The notes under the pieces: model-generated
Told to the model about the DNA's origin: nothing
What the model saw: only the letters and a program-made list of their open reading frames with translations
The model's database searches: none
Translations under genes and position numbers: made by a program
Assembly (NCBI RefSeq): GCF_002729955.1
Contig: NZ_PBYA01000026.1
Coordinates: 1-64,000 of the forward strand
Length of the DNA stretch: 64,000 bases
Source of the DNA: Salinisphaera sp.
GTDB lineage: Bacteria > Pseudomonadota > Gammaproteobacteria > Nevskiales > Salinisphaeraceae
Direction of reading: 5' to 3'
Shown: positions 54,774 through 63,312 of the stretch, one piece after another
Layout: every line of letters starts with the position of its first letter
How positions within the stretch are numbered: the first letter of the stretch is position 1

Positions 54774-56654
54774 ATGAACTCGTACCCGATGCTCAACCCC
54801 GTTCCATCCGGCGCCGGGCGCGGCGCGCTATTGCGCTGGCTCGGCTGGCTCATGATTGCCTATACCCTCGTGCTGTCGCTGGTGGCCCTGCGCTATCTCG
54901 ATGTGGGTGATCTGGCCAGCGGCGGGGTGGCCCGCAGCTTCGGCGTGGCGATGTTCTTTGCACATTTCCTGTCGGTCGCGCTCATCGGCCTGTTGCCGGT
55001 CATGCTGCTCGCCCTGCTGTTGCCCTATCGGCACCTCATCGTGCCGCTGGCCTGGGCGGTGGGGGTGGTGCTCACCTGCCTGCTGCTGGTGGATACGCTG
55101 GTATTCCAGCAATACCGGTTTCATCTGAACGGCGCGCTGGTGTCGCTGTTCTTCTCCGGCGCCTCGGAAGAAACCTTTGAATTCTCGCTGGCGATGAAGA
55201 TCCAGGTCGCCCTCATCGGCCTGGGCGTGGCCGTCGCGCTCTGGGGCGTGGGCTGGGCGGTATGGCGGCTGGTCGCGGCCACCCGCGAGCGCCGCTTCGG
55301 CTACGGCGTGGCCACGGCATGCGTGGCACTGCTGCTGGCCACCAACCTGTTTCATGCCTATGCCGATGCCATGGGCGACGGCAACGTGACGCGCCAGACG
55401 CGCCTGCTGCCAGGCTACGAGCCGCTCACCGCCAAGGATTTTCTCGAAGAACGCGGCTTCGACGTGGCCGAGGCCAGCTGGGGCGGCGATACCGCCCTCG
55501 ATGGCTCCATCGACTACCCGCGGGTGCCGCTGCAAACCACCAAGCCGGGCCAGCCGAAGAACATCGTGTTCATCGTCATCGACTCCTGGCGTTTCGATGC
55601 CATGAACGAACAGGTATCGCCGCATATGGCGCGTTTCGCGGCGAACAATCAGCGCTTCATGAACCACTACAGCGGCGGCAACGCCACGCGTATTGGCATG
55701 TTCACGCTCTTCTACGGCATTCCCGGCACCTACTGGCACAGCATGCTGCAAACGAACACCCGGCCGGTGCTGGTCAGCCGTATGCTCGATCTGGGCTACG
55801 ACTTCGGCATCTTTCGCAGCGCGCCGCTGTCCTCGCCCGAATTTCATCGCACCATCTTCTCCGGCATGAAGCAGCTGCGTATGGAATCCGAAGGCAACGA
55901 CTCGCCCACGCGGGATATCGACGCCAACCGCGACTTCATCGACTACCTGCAAAAACGCGATCCGAACGCCGAACAACCCTTCTTCGGCATGGTGTTCTAC
56001 GACTCGCCGCACGCCTACGATCTGCCGGACGACGCCCCGCGCCCGTTCCAGCCCAGCTGGGACAGCGTCAACTACCTATCGCTGGATGAAGACACCGACC
56101 CCACCGGCCTGCACAACTTGTATCGCAACTCCGTGCACTTCGTGGACGGCCTCGTCGGCAAAACGCTGGATACGCTGGAAGCGAAGGGCCTGATGGACGA
56201 CACCATCGTCGTCATCACCGGCGATCACGGCCAGGAGTTCAACGACCTGGGCCTGAACTACTGGGGCCACAACGGCGACTACAGCCGCTACCAGACGCAG
56301 GTGCCGATGATCGTGCACTGGCCCGGCCGCACCGAGCCCGGCACCCGGACCGAATACCTGACCAGCAGCCTCGATGTCGCCCCCACGCTGCTTGAGCACG
56401 CCTTGGGCGTAACCAACGCCTACGACGCCACCAGCACCGGCCACGACCTGTTCGAACCGGCCGAGCGCCTGCCGATGATCATGGCCCAGTACCGCGGCCA
56501 TGCAGCGATGACCGAAAACGGCTTCATCGACTTCCCGGCCATCGGCCGCCCCGAAGCGCTCGACCGCGACTACCGCCCCCGCGAAGACGGCCCCTCACCG
56601 GCCGCCATTCAGGCCACGCTGGAACAGATGACCCGGTTTCGGGATACGGATTAG
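54774..56654 (+). CDS. yejM: YejM/PbgA-like inner-membrane sulfatase-fold protein
   Basis: Taken from ATG 54774 (TTG 54768 is in frame), 626 residues. About five N-terminal membrane helices precede a periplasmic sulfatase/phosphoglycerol-transferase fold. Characteristic blocks: NIVFIVIDSWRFDAM, SGGNATRIGMFTLFYGIPGTYW, VVITGDHGQEFND and WGHNGDYSRYQTQVPM. The sequence follows E. coli YejM/PbgA, which senses lipopolysaccharide and controls LpxC turnover; the hydrolytic role is doubtful in that family. It is divergent from the phosphate genes. Confidence 0.87.
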   Translation: MNSYPMLNPVPSGAGRGALLRWLGWLMIAYTLVLSLVALRYLDVGDLASGGVARSFGVAMFFAHFLSVALIGLLPVMLLALLLPYRHLIVPLAWAVGVVLTCLLLVDTLVFQQYRFHLNGALVSLFFSGASEETFEFSLAMKIQVALIGLGVAVALWGVGWAVWRLVAATRERRFGYGVATACVALLLATNLFHAYADAMGDGNVTRQTRLLPGYEPLTAKDFLEERGFDVAEASWGGDTALDGSIDYPRVPLQTTKPGQPKNIVFIVIDSWRFDAMNEQVSPHMARFAANNQRFMNHYSGGNATRIGMFTLFYGIPGTYWHSMLQTNTRPVLVSRMLDLGYDFGIFRSAPLSSPEFHRTIFSGMKQLRMESEGNDSPTRDIDANRDFIDYLQKRDPNAEQPFFGMVFYDSPHAYDLPDDAPRPFQPSWDSVNYLSLDEDTDPTGLHNLYRNSVHFVDGLVGKTLDTLEAKGLMDDTIVVITGDHGQEFNDLGLNYWGHNGDYSRYQTQVPMIVHWPGRTEPGTRTEYLTSSLDVAPTLLEHALGVTNAYDATSTGHDLFEPAERLPMIMAQYRGHAAMTENGFIDFPAIGRPEALDRDYRPREDGPSPAAIQATLEQMTRFRDTD

Positions 56655-56679
56655 CTGCCGTGCCCGCCGCCGGCTCGTC

Positions 56680-57555
56680 TCAAACGAACGGCGACCACAC
56701 GTGCGGCAGAAAGCGATAACCCGCGCCGTCGGCCACCAAGTGGCCGATGCCGGGAAAGTCGATATGGTGGCCGGCGATCAGCTCGCCGCTCGCCGCGACT
56801 TTGGCGAATAGCGCCTGGCGCGAGCGCACCGCCTGTTCAGGGTCGATATCGAACATCACCTGCGCATCCGGGCGCGGGAACTGGATCTGCGGCAGGTGCA
56901 CGATATCGGCCGCAATGAGCAGATGCTCGCCGTTGGATTCGATGCGATAACCGCTGTGATCCGGCGTATGGCCGGGCAGCGGATAACGCGTCACGCCGGG
57001 CCGGATTTCGTCGGTTTCGATCGCGCGCAGATTCGCCGCACAGGCATCGAACACGCGCCGGGCGTTGGCGAAATGACTACGGAGCATGTCACCGGCATCG
57101 TCCGGCACCGCGCCGCGCCAAAACGCCAGCTCGCCGGCCGGCACGAGCACCTCGGCCCGGGGAAAGGCCGGATTGTCGTCGCCATCGATCAACCCGCCCA
57201 GATGGTCCGGATGGCTGTGCGTGAGAATCACGCAGTCGACATCGGCCGCGGTTAACCCCATTTCCGCAAGCCCCGCGCCCAGCCGCGCACCTTCATCGCC
57301 CACAAGACCGCCTAGCCCGGTATCGATGAGAATCCGCTCATCGCCCGTATCCACCAGATAACAGTTCAGCGTGATCTTCGGCGGCGTCGGCCGCCGGCTC
57401 TCCGCATGCAATGCCTGCACCGTCGCCGCGTCCAGATTCGAGATCAGCCCGAACCCACCCTGCAGATAGGCATCCTGAATCGTGGTGACGACGAAATCGC
57501 CCACGCGCAGGTGGTGGAGGTGGGTGGATTGGGTTTCGGGTTGTTCGTGCGGCAT
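56680..57555 (-). CDS. Metallo-beta-lactamase fold hydrolase
   Basis: A 291-residue MBL protein. The metal signature is LTHSHPDHLGG (HxHxDH, about 115-121), followed by PLPGHTPDHSGYRI and later GHHIDFPGIG, giving the remaining metal ligands. Resembles lactonase-type MBL enzymes, but also many unassigned hydrolases. The N-terminus RVGDFVVTTIQDAY is usual for this subgroup. No signal peptide. Confidence 0.87.
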   Translation of the reverse strand: MPHEQPETQSTHLHHLRVGDFVVTTIQDAYLQGGFGLISNLDAATVQALHAESRRPTPPKITLNCYLVDTGDERILIDTGLGGLVGDEGARLGAGLAEMGLTAADVDCVILTHSHPDHLGGLIDGDDNPAFPRAEVLVPAGELAFWRGAVPDDAGDMLRSHFANARRVFDACAANLRAIETDEIRPGVTRYPLPGHTPDHSGYRIESNGEHLLIAADIVHLPQIQFPRPDAQVMFDIDPEQAVRSRQALFAKVAASGELIAGHHIDFPGIGHLVADGAGYRFLPHVWSPFV

Positions 57556-57629
57556 GTCGTGTCGCTATGGGCTGACCAATACGACGGACTTGGTGACGAG
57601 TAGGAGGCTTTAAAGCTTGGTCGGCTGAA

Positions 57630-58055
57630 TCAGCCGTCTTCCCACGGGTTGATTAACGCAACGCCGAGCGAACGAAAATCCTTCGTATTGCGGGTGGCGA
57701 GGGTCGCATCGTGCTGCGCGCATAAGGCCGCGATCTGGGCGTCGGCCATCGCGCAGGGGTGGCCGGCCGCCTCGCTGGCGGCGACCCGTTCGGCATAAAA
57801 CACGGCAGCCTGAGCATCGAATGCCAGGATTGCATCGGCGAAATCTTCCTCGAACATAGCAGCTGCGATTTCGCCGAGCTGCTGCTTGCGGCGGCCGTCG
57901 GGTAACCGTTCGATGCCGTAAAGAATTTCGGCCACTGTAATCGCCGTGGTCGCGATCAGTTCACCGCTGCTGGCAGCATCGAGCCAAGCGATCACAGTCG
58001 GCGCTGGCGCGGGACGCATCAGTTCGGACAACACATTGGTGTCCAGAACGATCAT
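57630..58055 (-). CDS. VapC/FitB-type PIN-domain toxin
   Basis: A 141-residue PIN ribonuclease. The acidic active site is complete in appearance: Asp5 (VLDTNVLSELMRP), the glutamate in ITVAEILYGIERL, and aspartates in MADAQIAALC and DATLATRNTKDF. PIN toxins cleave RNA and are held by the antitoxin. Its ATG overlaps the antitoxin TGA by one base (TGATG), the normal VapBC/FitAB order. Confidence 0.9.
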   Translation of the reverse strand: MIVLDTNVLSELMRPAPAPTVIAWLDAASSGELIATTAITVAEILYGIERLPDGRRKQQLGEIAAAMFEEDFADAILAFDAQAAVFYAERVAASEAAGHPCAMADAQIAALCAQHDATLATRNTKDFRSLGVALINPWEDG

Positions 58056-58294
58056 CAGTCGAAGTCCGCGGCGCGCGGTGCTTCACGGCGCGCCGGCAGG
58101 TCGAGGTCGGCCCCACCCACGTCGCGAAATCGTGCCTGCACCCGGCTGCCTAGGCCGCCTTTCTTCGCACTCGCAAGCGAGCGACGCAGGATCACGCGAA
58201 CCTCTTCTTCCATCGAATGGCCGTGCTCGGCCGCGGCCAGCCGTAGCGCCTGTTTCAGCTCGTCGTCCAGGTTGCGGATCGTAATCGAAGCCAT
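58055..58294 (-). CDS. FitA/VapB-type ribbon-helix-helix antitoxin
   Basis: A 79-residue protein. The N-terminal ribbon-helix-helix (SITIRNLDDELKQALRLAAAEHGHSMEEEVRVIL) is typical of FitA/Arc-like antitoxins, and the disordered tail (LDLPARREAPRAADF) would enter the toxin active site. The start ATG 58294 is followed upstream by a strong operator dyad. Together with the PIN toxin it forms a self-contained module. Confidence 0.9.
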   Translation of the reverse strand: MASITIRNLDDELKQALRLAAAEHGHSMEEEVRVILRRSLASAKKGGLGSRVQARFRDVGGADLDLPARREAPRAADFD

Positions 58295-58296
58295 CG

Positions 58297-58328
58297 AATT
58301 GATTGCAGTGATATCAATGCAATCAATT
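58297..58328. promoter_or_regulatory. Operator dyad of the antitoxin-toxin module
   Basis: Eleven-bp arms AATTGATTGCA (58297-58307) and TGCAATCAATT (58318-58328) are exact complements across a 10-nt centre, so centre-to-centre is 21 bp. This two-turn spacing suits two ribbon-helix-helix dimers and lies immediately upstream of the antitoxin ATG. Confidence 0.75.
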
Positions 58329-58422
58329 TAACACGGTCGCGATTAGCACGGGTGAGGGTCGTAACAAAGCCGTTGAACGCGGGCACTATTGAGTTCTGCG
58401 AATGCGCGCTCTGCTGCTCAAC

Positions 58423-58459
58423 GCTAATTTAAGCTAGCTTAATTAGCAGCATGCTAATT
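58423..58459. repeat. Three GCTAATT elements upstream of the Fic gene
   Basis: GCTAATT at 58423-58429, its inverse AATTAGC at 58441-58447 and another GCTAATT at 58453-58459 form an almost palindromic AT-rich region (58423-58447 has one extra T). It is about 50-85 bases before the Fic ATG, a likely regulatory site. Confidence 0.6.
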
Positions 58460-58510
58460 AAACGAAAAGCCGATTTGCTTTATTAAGGCCGAGCCGCCTA
58501 AGCTCTTGCG

Positions 58511-59683
58511 ATGAGCGATAACGCAGCGAAAGAAACACGGGCCGGCCGTTATCGCGAAACCGTCGCGGGCGGCGAAACGGTGAAGGCTTTCATCCCGGCC
58601 GATCTACCGCCGCAGCCACCCGTGAACATCATGGGACTGCTGGAGCGCTTTGCCCGAGCGCAAAGCGCCATTGGCCGGCTCGACGGGATCACCACGCTTT
58701 TGCCCGGCGACGATCTGTTCTTGTACATGTATGTGCGCAAGGAAGCGGTACTTTCCTCGCAGATCGAGGGTACTCAGTCGACCTTGAACGACCTGCTGCG
58801 CTACGAAAGTGAAGCCAGTGCCGGTCAGCCGATCGACGATATTCGCGAAGTCTCGAACTATGTCGATGCCATGCTGTATGGCTTGGAGCGCCTGAAGACT
58901 CTGCCGCTATCGCTTCGGCTCATGCGGGAAATGCACGCCAAGCTGCTGGACAGTGGTCGAGGCGCTTCGAAGAATCCCGGCGAGTTCAGAACGTCACAGA
59001 ACTGGATTGGCGGAACGCGGCCCGGCAACGCTCTGTTCGTGCCGCCCGCGCCCGACGATATGCTCGGATGCTTGGATCGCTTCGAACGATTCATTCACGA
59101 AGACGCGTCAGGCTTGCCCGCTCTCATCAAGGCGGGGTTGCTGCATGTGCAGTTCGAGACCATTCATCCCTTCCTCGACGGCAATGGCCGTTTGGGCAGG
59201 CTGCTCGTCACGTTATTTCTGTGTATGGAAGGCGAAATTCAGCGCCCGCTGTTATACCTCAGCCTCTATCTCAAGACCCATCGCGCCCGCTACTACGAGC
59301 TGCTGCAGGATGTACGCGAGAACGGCCTCTGGGAGGAATGGCTTGCGTTCTTCCTCGAAGGCGTTGCCGATACCGCGAATCAGGCGTTCGACGCCGCCAA
59401 TCGAATTGTCCGATTATTTGAAACAGACCGCGACATGATCCGCACAGTCGGCGATCGAGTGGGCTCCGCGCTGCGGGTTCACGAAGCGATGCAGCGGCTT
59501 CCCTTTGCGAATACAAAGCAGCTCGTCGCCGCGACTGGCTTGACTGCACCGCCGGTTAACGACGCGCTCAAGGTGTTGGAAAAGCTGGAGATTGTGAGCG
59601 AAGTCACGGGCCGACAACGTGGCCGCGTGTATCGTTACGATGCGTTCATGGATATTTTGAGTGAAGGCACCACGCCGCTGTAA
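58511..59683 (+). CDS. Fic-domain AMP-transferase-type protein, class II
   Basis: A 390-residue protein. The Fic core motif HPFLDGNGRLGR (His219) is intact, so AMP or another nucleotide transfer is possible. An inhibitory-helix motif SSQIEGT (82-88, [ST]xxxE[GN]) lies N-terminal, marking a class II enzyme held in check by Glu86. The C-terminal 70 residues form a winged-helix (TKQLVAATGLTAPPVNDALKVLEKLEIV). Such Fic proteins with HTH tails are common in mobile or defence regions. Located 108 bases before hsdM on the same strand. Confidence 0.9.
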   Translation: MSDNAAKETRAGRYRETVAGGETVKAFIPADLPPQPPVNIMGLLERFARAQSAIGRLDGITTLLPGDDLFLYMYVRKEAVLSSQIEGTQSTLNDLLRYESEASAGQPIDDIREVSNYVDAMLYGLERLKTLPLSLRLMREMHAKLLDSGRGASKNPGEFRTSQNWIGGTRPGNALFVPPAPDDMLGCLDRFERFIHEDASGLPALIKAGLLHVQFETIHPFLDGNGRLGRLLVTLFLCMEGEIQRPLLYLSLYLKTHRARYYELLQDVRENGLWEEWLAFFLEGVADTANQAFDAANRIVRLFETDRDMIRTVGDRVGSALRVHEAMQRLPFANTKQLVAATGLTAPPVNDALKVLEKLEIVSEVTGRQRGRVYRYDAFMDILSEGTTPL

Positions 59684-59791
59684 TCTTCCCGTCGAGCCGC
59701 GTCGTGCACCGGAACTTCATTGCAGTCCCAGCGAATAGCGGCGCAGTCCCCGCACGTCAGCCAATCGATTAATACGCTTGAGTCCGCAAGA

Positions 59792-61915
59792 ATGAACCAA
59801 TCCACTCACAACAGCATCGTCAATTTCATTTGGGGCATCGCAGACGATGTGCTTCGTGATATTTACGTGCGTGGCAAATACCGCGACGTGATACTGCCGA
59901 TGACCGTTATCCGGCGCCTGGACGCGGTGTTGGAGCCAACGAAAGACGCGGTGACGGCGATGAAGACGCGGCTTGACGAAGCCGGCGTTGCGAATCAGGA
60001 CGCTGCATTACGGGAAGCGGCAGGGGAAGCTTTCTATAACGTCTCCCCGTTTACTCTTCGGACATTGAAAAATCGCGCCAAACAGCAGCAGCTGAAAGCC
60101 GATTTCGAGGCATACCTGGATGGCTTCTCGTCGAACGTCCAAGAGATTCTCGACAAGTTCAAGTTCCGCAATCAAATACCAACGCTTGTCGATGAGGATA
60201 TTCTCGGCGATCTGATCGAAAAATTTCTTGAACCCACGGTAAACCTCAGCCCGAAGCCGGTCACCGATAGCGATGGTGATGAATTGCTGCCAGCACTCGA
60301 CAACCACGCCATGGGCACGGTTTTCGAGGAATTGATCCGACTGTTTAACGAAGACAACAACGAAGAAGCCGGCGAGCATTTCACGCCGCGCGACGTAGTC
60401 CAGTTGATGTCGGATATGATCTTCTTGCCGATCGCAAATGAGATCGAGTCCGGAACCTACCTAGTATACGACGGCGCATGCGGCACGGGTGGCATGTTGA
60501 CTGTTGCCGAAGAGCGACTGGCTGAATTGGCACGTGGCTTAGGTAAGGACGTGTCTATTCATCTCTACGGACAAGAGATACAGGCAGAAACCTATGCGAT
60601 CGCTAAAGCGGATCTACTGCTGAAGGGCGAGGGGGAAGAAGCCAAGAACATCAAGGACCGTTCTACGCTATCGAACGACGCGTTTTCGTCGCAGGAGTTC
60701 GATTTCATGCTATCCAATCCACCGTACGGTAAAAGCTGGAAAAGCGATCTCAATCGCCTGGGCGGTAAGAACGACATCAAGGATCCACGGTTCGTCACCC
60801 AGCATGGCGGTAATCAGGAATACAAGATGATCACCCGTTCGAGCGACGGGCAACTGATGTTCCTGGTAAACAAGCTCTCCAAGATGAAGGCGAGCGGTAG
60901 CCGTATCGCCGAAGTTCATAACGGCTCGTCGCTATTTACTGGCGACGCTGGCCAAGGCGAAAGCGAAATCCGACGCTGGATCATCGAAAACGATTGGCTG
61001 GAAGCGATCGTCGCGCTGCCGCAGAACATCTTCTATAACACGGGCATCGCAACTTACATATGGCTGCTCACCAACCGTAAAAGCGAAGAGCGGAAAGGTA
61101 AGGTTCAGTTGATCGATGCAAGTGAATGGTTTGAGCCGCTGCGCCGCAACCTCGGTAAACGCAATTGTGAACTCTCGAAGGAGCAAATGAGGACGATTTG
61201 CGACTTGATAGTGAAACCGGTGGAAACCGAAAAATCGAAGATCTTTTCGAACGACGCTTTTGGTTACTGGAAGATTACGGTCGAACGGCCATTGCGGCTT
61301 GCCGTCGATCTCAGCTCGCCTCGGTTGCACCAGTTCGAAAAGATTTGCGAGAAGAAAAGACAAAAGCCGCTCGCGGAGCTAGTCCGGCAGGTGGCCCAAC
61401 GCTTGGGCGAGGGGCCACATCTGGATTTCAACGCTTTCATCAACGCCTGCGAAGCACAGACGGGCAGTAGTGGTATCAAGTTAAATGCTACTCATAAAAA
61501 ACTCTTGCGTGCAGAACTTTGCGACGTGAAGGAGAACGCCGAACCCGTCGTCAAAAAAGCGTACAAGCCGGGTAAGGCGAACCCCGACCCGTTTCACGGC
61601 CGGTTCGAGGTACAAACGGGCGGTAAGTCTTGTGTAGTCGAGTACGAACCGGATACGGCGCTACGCGACAGCGAGCAGGTACCTTTTCTTGAAGAGGGCG
61701 GGGTTGAGGCGTTTTTCCGGCGTGAGGTGTTGCCTTTCACCCAGGATGCGTGGATCGACGTTTCGAAGACCGCTATCGGCTATGAGATCTCATTCACCCG
61801 GCATTTCTATCGGCCTGTTCCGATGCGGACTCTCGACGAAATCAAGCGCGACATCAACGCGCTGGAACGGGAAACGGACGGGCTGCTCAAGCAAATCGTC
61901 GGCGAATCCGAATGA
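59792..61915 (+). CDS. hsdM: Type I restriction-modification methyltransferase, HsdM
   Basis: From ATG 59792, 707 residues. The N-terminal HsdM helical domain (NSIVNFIWGIADDVLRDIYVRG) precedes the N6-adenine methyltransferase core: GEHFTPRDVVQLM (195-207), AdoMet motif DGACGTGGM (228-236) and catalytic NPPY (309-312). The C-terminal part (about 510-700) is longer than in small HsdM. It methylates the target adenine and forms the MTase core with HsdS. The stop overlaps the hsdS ATG (ATGA). First of three R-M genes in the same direction. Confidence 0.95.
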   Translation: MNQSTHNSIVNFIWGIADDVLRDIYVRGKYRDVILPMTVIRRLDAVLEPTKDAVTAMKTRLDEAGVANQDAALREAAGEAFYNVSPFTLRTLKNRAKQQQLKADFEAYLDGFSSNVQEILDKFKFRNQIPTLVDEDILGDLIEKFLEPTVNLSPKPVTDSDGDELLPALDNHAMGTVFEELIRLFNEDNNEEAGEHFTPRDVVQLMSDMIFLPIANEIESGTYLVYDGACGTGGMLTVAEERLAELARGLGKDVSIHLYGQEIQAETYAIAKADLLLKGEGEEAKNIKDRSTLSNDAFSSQEFDFMLSNPPYGKSWKSDLNRLGGKNDIKDPRFVTQHGGNQEYKMITRSSDGQLMFLVNKLSKMKASGSRIAEVHNGSSLFTGDAGQGESEIRRWIIENDWLEAIVALPQNIFYNTGIATYIWLLTNRKSEERKGKVQLIDASEWFEPLRRNLGKRNCELSKEQMRTICDLIVKPVETEKSKIFSNDAFGYWKITVERPLRLAVDLSSPRLHQFEKICEKKRQKPLAELVRQVAQRLGEGPHLDFNAFINACEAQTGSSGIKLNATHKKLLRAELCDVKENAEPVVKKAYKPGKANPDPFHGRFEVQTGGKSCVVEYEPDTALRDSEQVPFLEEGGVEAFFRREVLPFTQDAWIDVSKTAIGYEISFTRHFYRPVPMRTLDEIKRDINALERETDGLLKQIVGESE

Positions 61916-63312
61916 AACGCTTGGCCCCTTATTCAGAATACAAAGAATCCGGCGAGCCCTTTCTCGGCAGGATACCTGCGCACTGGCGTGTCTTAAGAAA
62001 TGGTCGGCTATTTTCGCCACGCAATGAAACAGGATTTGCGCATCTGCCGATCCTGGAGGTATCCCTAAAGACAGGCGTCCGCGTGCGCGACATGGACGAC
62101 ATGAAGCGCAAGCAGGTGATGTCCGATCCAGACAAATACAAAAGAGCGGCGAAGGGCGATATTGCCTACAACATGATGCGGATGTGGCAGGGCGCCGTTG
62201 GAATTGCGCCTGTGGATGGACTAGTCAGTCCTGCCTATGTCGTTGCGAAGCCTCTCCCAGAAGCGAGCAGCCGGTATTTCGCTTACCTGTTTCGTACCCC
62301 GGTTTACATGAACGAAGTCGACGCCTACTCGCGTGGCATCGTCAAAGACCGGAATCGTCTTTATTGGCAAGACTTCAAACGCATGCCTTCTGTTGTTCCT
62401 CCGATCCACGAGCAGCAACAGATCGTCGAATACCTGGATTCGGTGGAGGCGAGAGCTGAACGCTTTATTCACAACAAGCGTCGACTGGTCGAATTGCTCA
62501 AGGAGCAAAGACAGTACGTCATAAATCAAGCTGTGACGCGAGGGCTTGATTCGAGCGTTAAGCTCAAGTCTAGCGGCGTGGATTGGATCGGCGGTATTCC
62601 AGCGCATTGGGAAATAGCGCCGCTAAAAAAAGTATCGGATATAAACACCCGAACTCTACCCGCGTCGACCGACGAAGATTATGCGTTTAAATATTTCGAT
62701 ATAAGCACAGTAGGCACCGGCCGGCTTATCAAAGAGCCGCAGACTTTTTATTTCGGTTCAGCGCCCTCGCGCGCCCGGCGAGTATTGCAGAAAGGCGATA
62801 CGATTCTTTCTACAGTTAGAACGTATTTAAAGGCGGTTTACTATATTGCTGATGAAGTAGAGGATTGGATCGCATCAACAGGCTTTGCCTCCCTAACACC
62901 CAGGCCGAAAATTCACCCCAAATTTTTGGGGCTATTAATTCAAAGTAATAATTTTATTGAGCGAGTAATTAGAGAGTCGGTAGGAGTAGCTTATCCAGCG
63001 ATCGCTGAAACGGTATTAGGGAGCTTGCACGTAGCCTATCCAGACTCTATTCGGGAGCAGGAAAAGATTCTTCGTTATATCGATGTGTGGTCGAAAGCCA
63101 TTGATTCGGCGGTAGCACATGCGCAGCGCGAGATAGAGCTGGTAAAGGAATACTATACCCGGCTGGTTTCCGATGTGGTCACGGGGCAGGTAGATGTGCG
63201 TGGCGTCGACGTGCTGAACGTCGCAGAGGAAGAGTTGCCCGCGTTGACGGCGGAAGCTGGCGAACTGAGTGGTGTGATAGCGGACGAGGGGACCCTGGGT
63301 GAAGCCGACTGA
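61912..63312 (+). CDS. hsdS: Type I restriction-modification specificity subunit, HsdS
   Basis: A 466-residue protein with the two-TRD layout. A repeat structure is visible: GRIPAHWRVLRN (about 19-30) recurs as GGIPAHWEIAPL (227-238). Conserved coiled-coil spacers follow each half: PPIHEQQQIVEYLDSVEAR (163-181) and REQEKILRYIDVWSKAID (381-398). TRD1 is about 30-160 and TRD2 about 245-370. The second half (bases about 62620-63120) is clearly more AT-rich than the first, a sign of exchange. It sets DNA target recognition for the complex. Confidence 0.93.
   Translation: MKRLAPYSEYKESGEPFLGRIPAHWRVLRNGRLFSPRNETGFAHLPILEVSLKTGVRVRDMDDMKRKQVMSDPDKYKRAAKGDIAYNMMRMWQGAVGIAPVDGLVSPAYVVAKPLPEASSRYFAYLFRTPVYMNEVDAYSRGIVKDRNRLYWQDFKRMPSVVPPIHEQQQIVEYLDSVEARAERFIHNKRRLVELLKEQRQYVINQAVTRGLDSSVKLKSSGVDWIGGIPAHWEIAPLKKVSDINTRTLPASTDEDYAFKYFDISTVGTGRLIKEPQTFYFGSAPSRARRVLQKGDTILSTVRTYLKAVYYIADEVEDWIASTGFASLTPRPKIHPKFLGLLIQSNNFIERVIRESVGVAYPAIAETVLGSLHVAYPDSIREQEKILRYIDVWSKAIDSAVAHAQREIELVKEYYTRLVSDVVTGQVDVRGVDVLNVAEEELPALTAEAGELSGVIADEGTLGEAD

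Noticed and set aside
58423-58459. CRISPR-like repeats
   Set aside because: Only three short GCTAATT elements with irregular spacing and orientation, which fits a regulatory site rather than an array.
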